Source of the DNA: Bacteroidia bacterium
Lineage (GTDB): Bacteria; Bacteroidota; Bacteroidia; J057; JAIXKT01
NCBI GenBank assembly: GCA_026932145.1
Contig: JAIXKT010000011.1
Span: 1 to 52,453, forward strand
Length of the DNA: 52,453 nt
Reading direction: 5' to 3'
The notes below the pieces were generated by a model, which was not told where the DNA came from, did not search any database, and saw only the letters and a list, made by a program, of their open reading frames with translations. The translations under genes were made by a program, and so were the position numbers. Positions 24,983-32,682 of this stretch are shown in pieces. How positions within the stretch are numbered: position 1 is the stretch's first letter; each line of letters opens with the position of its first letter.

Positions 24983-26212
24983 ATGACTGAAAATAGGTTC
25001 AAAATTTGGATTTTCTTTTCTATTTTAAGTTTTTGGGTAGTTTCAGCAGTGGGCACGCTCATGCGCTATAAAATTGGTTTTGAATTTCCTTTTTTTTACC
25101 AAAAATACTTACTGCACGCTCATTCACATTTTGCCTTCGCCGGTTGGGTTACCCAAACGCTGATGATATTGATGGTTTATAGTATTCGAGAATACCTAAC
25201 TAACGCTAAATTAATTCAGTATCAGCGGATTTTTGGTGCCAATTTAGTTGTTTCTTATGGGATGTTAGTCTTCTTTACGATTCAAGGTTATGGGCTTTTT
25301 TCGATTACATTCTCAACACTTTCCATCCTAACATTGCTTTTCTTTACTTATTTATTCATCAAAGATTTAATAAATAATGATTTAGTAAACAAGCATTTAT
25401 GGTTTATTGCTGCCTTATTTTTTAATTTTTTATCTATTTTTGGGACGGCAAAGTTGATTCACATGATGGCTACGAAGCAAATTGTGCAGGATACTTTTTT
25501 AGCCTCCATTTATTGGTATTTACATTTTCAGTATAACGGTTGGTTTTTCTTTGCTTTTTTGGGGCTGTTTATCTATTATTTAGAAAAAACCTACGGTTTT
25601 CAGTTACCTAAAAAGGTTTTTTACTTATTAGCAGCAGCTTGCATACCTACTTATGGTTTATCTCTTTTGTGGGCAAACTTGCCGCTTTGGATTTATTGCA
25701 TAGTGGCAGCAGGAGCAGTAGTACAGGTTTATGCCTGGGGAGTTTTTTCTAAGAAGCTGGTTGATGTTAAGTTACATATTTTTCAGAATATCTTTGAACC
25801 CCATAAACTACTGTTAATTGTTGCTTTACTGGCATCTACCACAAAGTTTTTGCTACAATTTATTTCGATAGTACCGGAAATCAGCAAATTAGCTTTTGGG
25901 TTTCGGCCAATTATTATTGCTTATTTGCACTTAGCACTTTTGGCTATGACTTCGATGTTTTTGCTGTATTTATGCCTAAAGAACAAACTTTTAGAGAATA
26001 ATCATATCTTCAGAATCGGTGTCTTTGTGGTAATTACTGGCGTTCTTTTGAATGAACTCGTTTTGTTAATTCAGGGACTTGCTTCATTAGAATATCTACC
26101 ACTTGATATGCTTACATTTACGAATGAATCATTATTTGGTATTTCTGCGCTTATTTTTATAGGGATTGCCCAATTGATAGTTTCTCAGGTTCAGGCTCTA
26201 AAAAGTTCTTGA
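24983..26212 (+). CDS. Polytopic membrane protein, distantly like haem-copper oxidase subunit I
   Basis: 409 residues, almost entirely hydrophobic helices (about 12 segments). The second segment has HAHSHFAFAGWVTQTLM, and later ones have KLIHMMA and YWYLHFQYNGWFFFAFLG, a pattern of His and Gly-Trp that recalls haem-binding helices of cytochrome oxidase subunit I or NnrS-like proteins. The HPEVY motif and a clear CuB histidine set are absent, so oxidase activity is not supported. Haem or metal binding in the membrane is a guess from the histidines. No respiratory genes are adjacent; it is a single gene with its own promoter. Confidence 0.6.
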   Translation: MTENRFKIWIFFSILSFWVVSAVGTLMRYKIGFEFPFFYQKYLLHAHSHFAFAGWVTQTLMILMVYSIREYLTNAKLIQYQRIFGANLVVSYGMLVFFTIQGYGLFSITFSTLSILTLLFFTYLFIKDLINNDLVNKHLWFIAALFFNFLSIFGTAKLIHMMATKQIVQDTFLASIYWYLHFQYNGWFFFAFLGLFIYYLEKTYGFQLPKKVFYLLAAACIPTYGLSLLWANLPLWIYCIVAAGAVVQVYAWGVFSKKLVDVKLHIFQNIFEPHKLLLIVALLASTTKFLLQFISIVPEISKLAFGFRPIIIAYLHLALLAMTSMFLLYLCLKNKLLENNHIFRIGVFVVITGVLLNELVLLIQGLASLEYLPLDMLTFTNESLFGISALIFIGIAQLIVSQVQALKSS

Positions 26213-26271
26213 ACTAAGATTTGTTATTAGAATGACTTTCTGCGAAGATTAAGGATATTTTAAACAAAGCT

Positions 26272-26290
26272 TTTAGCTTAGTTAGCTAAA
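26272..26290. terminator. Possible terminator after the polytopic membrane protein
   Basis: TTTAGCT (26272-26278) and AGCTAAA (26284-26290) form a 7-bp stem, with a T-run shortly after. The rest of 26213-26406 holds only the next promoter. Confidence 0.35.
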
Positions 26291-26358
26291 CTATGTTTTT
26301 TTGTGCATAAAACGTGCTTTTTAGCGATTTAAGTCGTTCAAGATGGTCTATTTTTTGA

Positions 26359-26366
26359 TAACTTTG
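26359..26366 (+). promoter_or_regulatory. -7 promoter box of the tandem-repeat protein
   Basis: TAACTTTG, 40 nt before the ATG at 26407. Confidence 0.5.
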
Positions 26367-26406
26367 TGCAAAATTAGACTGGGTTTCTATTTTAAAAAAA
26401 TCACAA

Positions 26407-27513
26407 ATGCTTAGTAGGGTTCTTTCGTTTTGTTTATGCTGGTGTGCGTTAACAACAGCCGTATTTGCGCAACTTGCCGGCAAGTTGTACATAGGGCCGG
26501 AAGTGGCCAAAAATACCGGTTTTGTGATGTCGCCGGATTCCGTATTTAAATTAGTTCCGCCACAAACGCGAGTATTTATTGAATACCGGAACAGTAAGCC
26601 ACTGCTGATTGACACCTTATTTATGGTTGTAAAATCTGTCAGTGGAGCTACGCTAAAATACTATATGAAAAAAGGCAAAAATGGGTATAGTGCTTACGGT
26701 AAGATTTTCTTTAAAAAAGAGGGAATTTATCGTGTAGCGGTATTTAACCCTCGCCAATTAGCGAAACCAATCGCCTCTATGCGATTATACATAACCAGCC
26801 AAAACCACCCAACAATTGCTGCATTAATCGAACGCCAGAAAAAAATCCTCGTTGAACGCGGTAAACTAAAACAAAATAACACGGCTTCCAACAAACCCAA
26901 TACCACCACCAACAAACCCAATACCACCGCTACAACCACAAACCCAAGCACTACCAACAAACCCAACACTACCGCAACAACCACAAACCCAAGCACCACC
27001 AACAAACCCAACACCACCGCTACAACCACAAACCCAAGCACCACCAACAAACCCAACACTACCGCAACAACCACAAACCCAAGCACCACCAACAAACCCA
27101 ACACCACCGCTACAACCACAAACCCAAGCACCACCAACAAACCCAACACTACCGCAACAACCACAAACCCAAGCACTACCAACAAGCCCAACACTACCGC
27201 AACAACCACAAACCCAAGCACCACCAACAAACCCAATACCACCGCTACAACCACAAACCCAAGCACCACCAACAAACCCAATACCACCGCTACAACCACA
27301 AAACCCAATCAACAAACCCAAAAAACAGTTGTTGATGATGACGATGATGATAGCGATTTAGATGATGATGACAAAAGCACAAACGAAAAAGATGACGACA
27401 AAAACTATTCCGTGGACGACGATGATGTTTTAGACATTGATATAGACTCCTCCGATGTTGATGAAGCCACTTTTCAAGATGATGACCCGGAAGAAGATCT
27501 GGATGACCTATAA
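26407..27513 (+). CDS. Exported Thr/Asn/Pro tandem-repeat protein with Asp-rich tail
   Basis: 368 residues in three parts. A signal peptide (MLSRVLSFCLCWCALTTAVFAQ) leads to a globular N-domain (about 22-155, with strands such as TRVFIEYRNSKPLLIDTLFMVVKS). Residues 169-298 are tandem copies of the 15-residue unit NKPNTTATTTNPSTT: eight full and one partial. The C-terminal 60 residues are highly acidic (clusters of 4-6 Asp). The middle resembles a mucin-like or glycosylated stalk, and the tail could bind cations. There is no T9SS sorting domain, lipobox or membrane anchor, so location beyond the inner membrane is unknown. I recognise no family. It ends 50 bp before the convergent murG gene. 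Confidence 0.75.
   Translation: MLSRVLSFCLCWCALTTAVFAQLAGKLYIGPEVAKNTGFVMSPDSVFKLVPPQTRVFIEYRNSKPLLIDTLFMVVKSVSGATLKYYMKKGKNGYSAYGKIFFKKEGIYRVAVFNPRQLAKPIASMRLYITSQNHPTIAALIERQKKILVERGKLKQNNTASNKPNTTTNKPNTTATTTNPSTTNKPNTTATTTNPSTTNKPNTTATTTNPSTTNKPNTTATTTNPSTTNKPNTTATTTNPSTTNKPNTTATTTNPSTTNKPNTTATTTNPSTTNKPNTTATTTNPSTTNKPNTTATTTKPNQQTQKTVVDDDDDDSDLDDDDKSTNEKDDDKNYSVDDDDVLDIDIDSSDVDEATFQDDDPEEDLDDL
26911..27300 (+). repeat. In-frame 45-bp tandem repeat with 90-bp higher-order pattern
   Basis: Copies begin at 26911, 26956, 27001, 27046, 27091, 27136, 27181 and 27226 (eight full units); the ninth (27271) is complete for ten codons. Synonymous differences (ACC ACC GCT ACA versus ACT ACC GCA ACA) alternate A-B-A-B-A-B, then B-A-A, so the recent duplication unit was mostly 90 bp. 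Because 45 is a multiple of three, copy loss or gain keeps the frame. Confidence 0.95.
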
Positions 27514-27562
27514 TTCAACTTCGATTACTGCTAACAATGAGGGATGTATGATTTTGTGCCTA

Positions 27563-28684
27563 CTATTTTGTTTTGGAAAAAAGGTAAGGTTCTATCTGTT
27601 TCAAGATGATTTGTTGAGTATCTGGAAGTTTTATTAATTTCAATTGTTCTTTTGCTTTGGTTATTTGTTCGGGTTCAGTGAATATTTTTAAGATAGTAGG
27701 AATTAATTTTTCGGGGGCATTAGAATCCGTAATTAGCCATCCGGCACCTTTTTCTGTAATAGACTTAGCATTATGAGTTTGGTGGTTGTCGGTTACATTG
27801 GGAGAGGGAACTAAAATAGCTGGTTGCTGTAATGTGATGAGTTCTGTAAGGGTCATGGCCCCGGCTCTTGCAACCACGAGTGTAGCTGCCGAATAGGCAG
27901 CAGCCATGTTTTTGATAAAGGGCAAAATCACAAGCCCTTTTTGCGGAGTTACTTCCTTAATAATAGCCTCATAATTAGTGCCTCCGGTTTGCCAAATAAT
28001 TTGAATACCATTGTTCAAGAGTATTAGGTATTGGGTTAATAAAGTTTTGTTAAAAGTTCCGGCACCAAGGCTTCCCCCAAAAATAAAAACGGTAGGTTTT
28101 TCTGGATTCAATGCAAAAGAGGCGCAAGCCTCTTCGTGGGAAATAGATGCCATACCGGTACGTACGGGATTTCCGACATAATAAACAGCTTTATTTTGAG
28201 GGACGAAAAATCGTGTGGCAAATTCATTACCTAACCAAATAGCTTGTGCTCGTTTGGCTAATAAGCGGTTGGCTAAACCCGGAAAGGCGTTTTGTTCTGC
28301 CAAAATGGTGGGAATCCCAAGTAATTGGGCAATAAAAACGGTTGGCAAACTGGCATAGCCCCCCACACCGATTACCAGTTTGGGGCTGTTTGTTCTTAGT
28401 ATTTGAAAGGCTTGCCAGCAAGCTGTTATGATTTTAAATGGTAACGATAGGTTTCTTTTCAAAGCCCGCCACGAGAGGCCGCGTTGAAACCCGGATACCC
28501 ATAAGCCGCTTATAGAAAAGCCATTTTCAGGGATTTTCTGCATCTCCATACCTCCTTGCGCACCCACGTAGTGCACATAAACCTCCGGCCAACGTACTGT
28601 AATCCATTCCCCAATAGCTAAAGCAGGGAAAATATGCCCTCCCGTTCCCCCACCGCTGATAATCACACAAAGTCTGTTTTTCAT
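27563..28684 (-). CDS. murG: UDP-N-acetylglucosamine--MurNAc-pentapeptide transferase MurG
   Basis: Adds GlcNAc to lipid I to make lipid II at the cytoplasmic face of the inner membrane. The 373 residues are a GT-B fold with ISGGGTGGHIFPALAIGEW at the N-terminus, GVGGYASLPTVFIAQLLGIPTILAEQNAFPGLANR, the family motif FGGSLGAGTFN and the donor site ARAGAMTLTELITLQQPAILVPSPNVTDNHQ. Length is normal. In many bacteria murG lies between ftsW and murC in the dcw cluster; here it stands alone between unrelated genes. Confidence 0.96.
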   Translation of the reverse strand: MKNRLCVIISGGGTGGHIFPALAIGEWITVRWPEVYVHYVGAQGGMEMQKIPENGFSISGLWVSGFQRGLSWRALKRNLSLPFKIITACWQAFQILRTNSPKLVIGVGGYASLPTVFIAQLLGIPTILAEQNAFPGLANRLLAKRAQAIWLGNEFATRFFVPQNKAVYYVGNPVRTGMASISHEEACASFALNPEKPTVFIFGGSLGAGTFNKTLLTQYLILLNNGIQIIWQTGGTNYEAIIKEVTPQKGLVILPFIKNMAAAYSAATLVVARAGAMTLTELITLQQPAILVPSPNVTDNHQTHNAKSITEKGAGWLITDSNAPEKLIPTILKIFTEPEQITKAKEQLKLIKLPDTQQIILKQIEPYLFSKTK

Positions 28685-28806
28685 TCTGCTAAACTAAAAA
28701 CCTTTTGTCGTGTATGCAATGTATGGATAATTTCCTGCTTATTCTCACTACTTTATACCGTTACCAAAATCGTTACTAAAAAATGAACCTAATACACAAA
28801 AACTAA

Positions 28807-28843
28807 AAATCCACTACAAAGAAATCATCTCCGTAGTGGATTT
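28807..28843 (-). terminator. Terminator of the disrupted T9SS cargo gene
   Basis: AAATCCACTAC (28807-28817) pairs with GTAGTGGATTT (28833-28843), an 11-bp stem with a 15-nt loop, 16 nt after the stop of the gene remnant on the minus strand. It remains although the gene body is lost. Confidence 0.65.
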
Positions 28844-28859
28844 GTGATAGACAAGGAAA

Positions 28860-28970
28860 TTATTGTTTTACTAATTTTAGACTGTAGGTTTTGCCGTTTA
28901 ACTCCATCTTTACGGTATAAATTCCACTTTGCTGGTTTGATAGGTCAATTATATTTTGGGAAGACTCGTT
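28860..28970 (-). pseudogene. 3' remnant of a T9SS cargo gene (type A sorting domain)
   Basis: Reading the minus strand from the IS border gives 36 codons and a stop: NESSQNIIDLSNQQSGIYTV, then KMELNGKTYSLKLVKQ. This is the typical end of a type A T9SS sorting domain (a IDLS..SGIYxV.. strand, then a short basic C-terminus after K-L-V-K). The frame is cut exactly at the IS5 end (28971). The sequence beyond the other end of the IS is the mrp promoter, not the missing 5' part, so the rest was deleted or moved. Confidence 0.75.
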
Positions 28971-30361
28971 GAGCGTGTTGCATAACCTCTAAATTTTTAA
29001 AAAAGCTCAGATTTTCTCCCGTTCAAAATAAATTTTGATTTTTTGGGGAGTTTATGGGGAGTTTTTTTACAATTTACGTCTTTTTTTGTGGGTGTGGGGT
29101 TTCATTTTTTATGTTTTTGCCCCTTTTTCGCCTCATTTTTACCAATTGGGCGTATTTTGGGCCTACAGGCTTAAAATAGCTGCATTTGAGGTGGTGCCGT
29201 TTTTGGTGTTAACATATTGTTTACTAATAGCTTAGGTAACCTATACAGGTTGTATGCAATTGCTTCCAGGGCGTGCTGGGCGTGGGTTTTGGCGATGCCC
29301 ACATAGCGGGCGGTGCCGCCGCCGAACCAGCTTTTGGTGCCGGCAAAGGTGCGCTCTATTTTGTAGCGGTGTTTGCCGCAGAGTTGGTTGAATTTGAGTT
29401 GTAATTTTGTTAAGGGTTTGTTTTTCACTGCTTTATAACACACTCTATCTTTAAGTCCCTTCGCTTTGAGGTAGGTGGTATGGGCTTTGGATTTGTAGGC
29501 TTTGTCGGCATAGATGGCGACTTTTGGGGGAACTTGTGCCTTGGTTATCAATGTGTTAAAGTGGTTATGGTCATGGACGTTGGCGGGTGTGGTCTCCAGG
29601 GCAAGGACCAATCCGTTGCCGTCGGTAATAACGTGTTTTTTGTAGCCAAAGCGGGTTTCTTTGCCTTTTTTGAGCCAGCGGGCTTCGTCGTCCACGCCAG
29701 GTTGATTTACTTTAACAAGCTTTAATTCAGCCGTTTGTGTTTGTATAGCTTCTTCCGTTTGTTCGTTTTCTTTTCTGTCTTCGGCAATTTCGTAGGTGGG
29801 TTTTCCGGTGGGTTTGCGGGGGCTGTCGGTAATGGAGGCATCTATTATGCAGCCGGATTTTACCGTAATAGCATGTTTATCAAGCTGTTGGTTAAGTTCT
29901 TGCAACAGCAAGTCGTAGGCATTGCTTCCTGCCAGTTCGTTGCGGAAGCGGCACAGGGTGCTGTGGTCGGGTACTTCGTCTTCAAGACTCAGCCCAACGA
30001 AGGTCATCCAGCTTAAATCGGTGTTGGTCCTGTCTTCTATGTCTCTGTCGCTCAGGCTTTTATACCAAACGCCGAGCAGTAGCATTTTGAAAAGAATAAT
30101 GGGGTTGTAGGCGGGTCTGCCGTCCGGTCTAAGCCCTTTTGGGTAGTGTTTTTGAAGTATTTTTACGATTGATTCCCAATCAATTACCTCATTTATTTGC
30201 TTTAGAAACGCGTTTTTAGAACTGCGTTTAGAAACGTAGGGCTGGCTAAAACTCATCTGTATTTGGGCGTGCTTTATCACACCACAAAAATAATAAATTA
30301 GTTAATTAATTCAAAATCAAATAGTTAAATATTTTTATTCTTTTTGTCGTGCAACAGGCTC
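28971..30361 (-). mobile_element. IS5-family insertion sequence, complete
   Basis: The ends are imperfect inverted repeats: GAGCGTGTTGCATAAC at 28971 and GAGCCTGTTGCACGAC in reverse complement from 30361. The outer border on the transposase-start side is confirmed by the independent partial copy at 3-62, where identity stops at the same base. No target-site duplication is visible (CTCGTT on one side, TTTTAA on the other), which fits an IS-mediated deletion. About 200 bp (28971-29170) after the transposase are non-coding. Confidence 0.85.
29171..30280 (-). CDS. IS5-family transposase (DDE, DUF772 type)
   Basis: 369 residues. The N-terminal DUF772-type domain reads RPDGRPAYNPIILFKMLLLG then WMTFVGLSLEDEVPDHSTLCRFRN. 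The DDE domain has GCIIDASI (first Asp), AIYADKAYKSK (second Asp) and YKIERTFAGTKSWFGGG (Glu with the following Arg). All catalytic residues are present and the frame is intact, so it may be active. Its base composition is visibly richer in G and C than its neighbours, which suggests a different recent host. Confidence 0.93.
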   Translation of the reverse strand: MIKHAQIQMSFSQPYVSKRSSKNAFLKQINEVIDWESIVKILQKHYPKGLRPDGRPAYNPIILFKMLLLGVWYKSLSDRDIEDRTNTDLSWMTFVGLSLEDEVPDHSTLCRFRNELAGSNAYDLLLQELNQQLDKHAITVKSGCIIDASITDSPRKPTGKPTYEIAEDRKENEQTEEAIQTQTAELKLVKVNQPGVDDEARWLKKGKETRFGYKKHVITDGNGLVLALETTPANVHDHNHFNTLITKAQVPPKVAIYADKAYKSKAHTTYLKAKGLKDRVCYKAVKNKPLTKLQLKFNQLCGKHRYKIERTFAGTKSWFGGGTARYVGIAKTHAQHALEAIAYNLYRLPKLLVNNMLTPKTAPPQMQLF

Positions 30362-30455
30362 TTTTAATATAAAGTCTATTTTACAAAAAAAAAAATTGTA
30401 ATATAGAACTTCGCAACTTTGCGAATTGTTCATTCTAAAAAACAGTTTTATTACT

Positions 30456-31538
30456 ATGATTACACAAGAGCAGGTGCTGAAAGCACTGCGCACAGTTGAT
30501 GACCCTGACCTAAAAAGAGATTTAGTAACCTTAGGGATGGTTCAAAATTTAACGATTGAAAATAACCGAATTAAGTTTTCGGTGGTGCTAACAACCCCCG
30601 CTTGCCCACTGAAAGAACTTATCCATAATAATTGTCTTAATGCTATCAAAACATTGGTTTCTCCGGATGCAGAAATCGAAATTGAGATGACCTCTAAGGT
30701 TACCTCTACACGTGATGGAAGTGCAATGCTGGCCGGTGTAAAAAATATCATTGCGGTAGCCTCCGGCAAAGGAGGTGTTGGGAAATCAACGGTAGCCGTA
30801 AATCTTGCTATTGGTTTAGCCCGCGACGGAGCCTCGGTGGGCTTATTAGATGCCGACATTTATGGCCCAAGTGTTCCTATCTTATTAAGTACCCAGCATT
30901 TAAAGCCGGCAATAGAAGTCGTTAATGGGCAAAATAAAATCCTGCCGATAGAGCGTTTGGGAATCAAGACATTATCTTTGGGAAATCTAATCCCCGCAGA
31001 CCAGGCCGTTGTATGGCGTGGCCCGATGGCTTCCAATGCTTTGCGGCAACTTATCGGGGATACTTTGTGGGGAGAGTTAGACTATATGATTTTAGATTTA
31101 CCTCCCGGAACAGGTGATATTCAGCTAACCTTAGCTCAACAATTATCTTTGACGGGTGCTGTTATCGTAACTACCCCTCAGAAAGTGGCCGTTGCAGATG
31201 CTCGAAAGGGGCTGGCGATGTTTGTTGCACCCCAAATTAACGTACCGGTGTTGGGAATCGTAGAGAATATGAGCTATTTTATTCCGCCGGAAGACCCGAA
31301 TAAGCGTTATTTTATTTTTGGGCAAGGAGGTGGAAACCAATTATCACAAGAGTTTAACATTCCTATATTGGCGCAAGTTCCTATTGAAGAAGCAGTTCAG
31401 GCAGATGGTGATGAAGGAATACCGATTGTATTAGATGCAAGTTCGCCTGCCGGATTGGTCTTTCGCCGGCTGAGTGCAGCCGTTGCGCAGGCAGTAGCTA
31501 TTAGAAATGCCGAAAAAGTAATTTCTCCACAAGTTTAG
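30456..31538 (+). CDS. mrp: Mrp/NBP35-family Fe-S cluster carrier ATPase
   Basis: 360 residues from ATG 30456 (a TTG at 30426 would extend it by ten, less likely). The N-terminal MIP18/DUF59 domain (VLKALRTVDDPDLKRDLVTLGMV) precedes a P-loop ATPase with the deviant Walker A ASGKGGVGKST, DADIYGPS and DLPPGTGDIQLTL. It is thought to deliver Fe-S clusters to apo-proteins. The CxxC seen after VENMS in E. coli Mrp is replaced by FIPPEDPNKRY; I believe this is usual for Bacteroidota. A CAACTTTG box lies about 35 nt upstream, just right of the IS5 element. Confidence 0.93.
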   Translation: MITQEQVLKALRTVDDPDLKRDLVTLGMVQNLTIENNRIKFSVVLTTPACPLKELIHNNCLNAIKTLVSPDAEIEIEMTSKVTSTRDGSAMLAGVKNIIAVASGKGGVGKSTVAVNLAIGLARDGASVGLLDADIYGPSVPILLSTQHLKPAIEVVNGQNKILPIERLGIKTLSLGNLIPADQAVVWRGPMASNALRQLIGDTLWGELDYMILDLPPGTGDIQLTLAQQLSLTGAVIVTTPQKVAVADARKGLAMFVAPQINVPVLGIVENMSYFIPPEDPNKRYFIFGQGGGNQLSQEFNIPILAQVPIEEAVQADGDEGIPIVLDASSPAGLVFRRLSAAVAQAVAIRNAEKVISPQV

Positions 31539-31557
31539 GATTCCTAAATTTGTGGAG
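31525..31557 (+). terminator. Terminator-like hairpin overlapping the mrp stop codon
   Basis: CTCCACAAGTTTAGGA (31525-31540) pairs with TCCTAAATTTGTGGAG (31542-31557), nearly perfect and including the TAG stop. A second hairpin (31568-31598) follows, so the spacer to the convergent methyltransferase gene is filled with structure. Confidence 0.6.
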
Positions 31558-31567
31558 AAATATAATG

Positions 31568-31598
31568 AAGGGGGATTTTTTCGGAGAAATCTCCCTTA
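31568..31598. terminator. Second hairpin between mrp and the methyltransferase gene
   Basis: AAGGGGGATTT and AAATCTCCCTT pair with one mismatch around a short loop. It probably ends transcription from one or both convergent genes. Confidence 0.45.
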
Positions 31599-31639
31599 TA
31601 GTAGCTTTTTGGGCAATAGTCCCATGAAAATTATCCTGA

Positions 31640-32416
31640 TTATTGTTTTTCTGCTACAATAACAATGGCATTCATGTGTTTTGCGTGCGTTTTAAAAACA
31701 TGATGCATTTCTAATACCCGCTTTCTTGCTGGTTTATTAGCAAGTATATTAAATCCGATTTTTAGTGCTCTGAAAAAGCCTTCATCTGCTATAATTCTGG
31801 AAGTTTCCAGCAAATACATAGGGTTAGTAGCTATAAATTTTATTTTAAATCCTTCTCTTTCAAGAAGTTGCGACCATTCATTTTGGGTAAGCGGCCGGGC
31901 GTTTACTTTTATACTTAAAGAGAGGTCTTTTTGTATCTGGTCTTTGAGGTTTTTGTCAATAGAATCTGGGGTAAGCCCTAATTCATGGATAGCATATAGG
32001 CCGCCCTTTTTTAGGATACGATGTGCTTCTTGAATAATTTCTGTTTTGCGGTGGTCAGCGTGCATAGTTAGCATAGCTTCACCATAGACTTTGGTTACGC
32101 TTTCTTCTTTGAGGGCTGTTTGAGCAGCATTTCCTTCAATGATACGTTGATTATTTCCGTTAATCGTTTTTCGTAACTGTTTAATTGCATCAGGGTTAGC
32201 ATCAATTCCTGTGTATGTTTTAGGTTTATGCTGAAGTGCTAATGAGGCTGTGTATCCTAAGCCGGGGGCTAACTCAACTACGTCGTCTTCAGGTGTTATC
32301 GCTAATGCTTTTATGAGTTTATGGGTTAATTCTTTGCCGCCCGGCCGCAGCACTTTTTTTCCCATTTTAGCCAGCACCCAGTGGCCTTGTGCTTTTGATA
32401 TATCTAATACTTCCAT
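31640..32416 (-). CDS. Class I SAM-dependent methyltransferase (Methyltransf_11 type)
   Basis: 258 residues. VVELAPGLGYTASLAL is SAM motif I, TYTGIDANPDAIKQLRKTI the acidic loop, and EAHRILKKGGLYAIHELGL the post-motif strand common in Methyltransf_11. It starts with MEVLDISKAQGHWVLAKMGKKVLRPGG, whose KxxLRPGG stretch recurs in small-molecule methyltransferases of this type. No DNA-methyltransferase DPPY or NPPY motif is present, so it is not a restriction partner of the adjacent helicase. TAGTTTTG (32441-32434) lies 17 nt upstream. The substrate is unknown. Confidence 0.82.
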   Translation of the reverse strand: MEVLDISKAQGHWVLAKMGKKVLRPGGKELTHKLIKALAITPEDDVVELAPGLGYTASLALQHKPKTYTGIDANPDAIKQLRKTINGNNQRIIEGNAAQTALKEESVTKVYGEAMLTMHADHRKTEIIQEAHRILKKGGLYAIHELGLTPDSIDKNLKDQIQKDLSLSIKVNARPLTQNEWSQLLEREGFKIKFIATNPMYLLETSRIIADEGFFRALKIGFNILANKPARKRVLEMHHVFKTHAKHMNAIVIVAEKQ

Positions 32417-32433
32417 CTTCTTGGTTTAGAGTT

Positions 32434-32441
32434 CAAAACTA
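32434..32441 (-). promoter_or_regulatory. -7 promoter box of the methyltransferase gene
   Basis: TAGTTTTG on the minus strand fits TAnnTTTG, 17 nt before ATG 32416. Confidence 0.45.
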
Positions 32442-32554
32442 TTAATTAGAATGATTCTAAACAATACCACAAATTAGGTATTTTATAGCTTCTATGTAGT
32501 GCTTTAGATTGTTTTCTAAAAATAAGATAGTCCTCTTCTTTCTTGGAAAAGTAA

Positions 32555-32633
32555 ATAATCTTCCGTTTCTAACTTGTAATGTTAAGCTGCTCTTTATTGC
32601 AGAAAACTTCATTATACTTTTCGAACCACAGCC
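32555..32633. repeat. Dispersed intergenic repeat, copy F
   Basis: In reverse complement it begins GGCTGTGGTTCGAAAAGTATAA, related to the family end, and finishes with ATTACAAGTTAGAAACGGAAGATTA, which matches the distal module of the copy at 35541 (ATTACAAGTTAGAAATAGAAGATTTA at 35675-35700). The part between is about 85 nt shorter than there. It occupies the spacer between the divergent methyltransferase and helicase genes. Confidence 0.65.
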
Positions 32634-32663
32634 AATATTTGAGTTCGCTATTCTGTATAAAGT

Positions 32664-32671
32664 TAATTTTG
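32664..32671 (+). promoter_or_regulatory. -7 promoter box of the SNF2 helicase gene
   Basis: TAATTTTG fits TAnnTTTG and ends 11 nt before the ATG at 32683. Confidence 0.5.
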
Positions 32672-32682
32672 CTGACTTTTAG

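Noticed and set aside
26911-27300. Regular 45-bp repeats that could be mistaken for a CRISPR array
   Set aside because: The copies are contiguous, with no unique spacers, and encode an in-frame 15-residue unit within a gene that has a signal peptide. No cas gene is nearby.
26727-27321. Long open frames on the minus strand across the repeat region
   Set aside because: They exist only because a stop-free repeat is also stop-free in other frames. They give low-complexity Val/Leu/Gly or Cys/Gly sequence without promoter or start signals.
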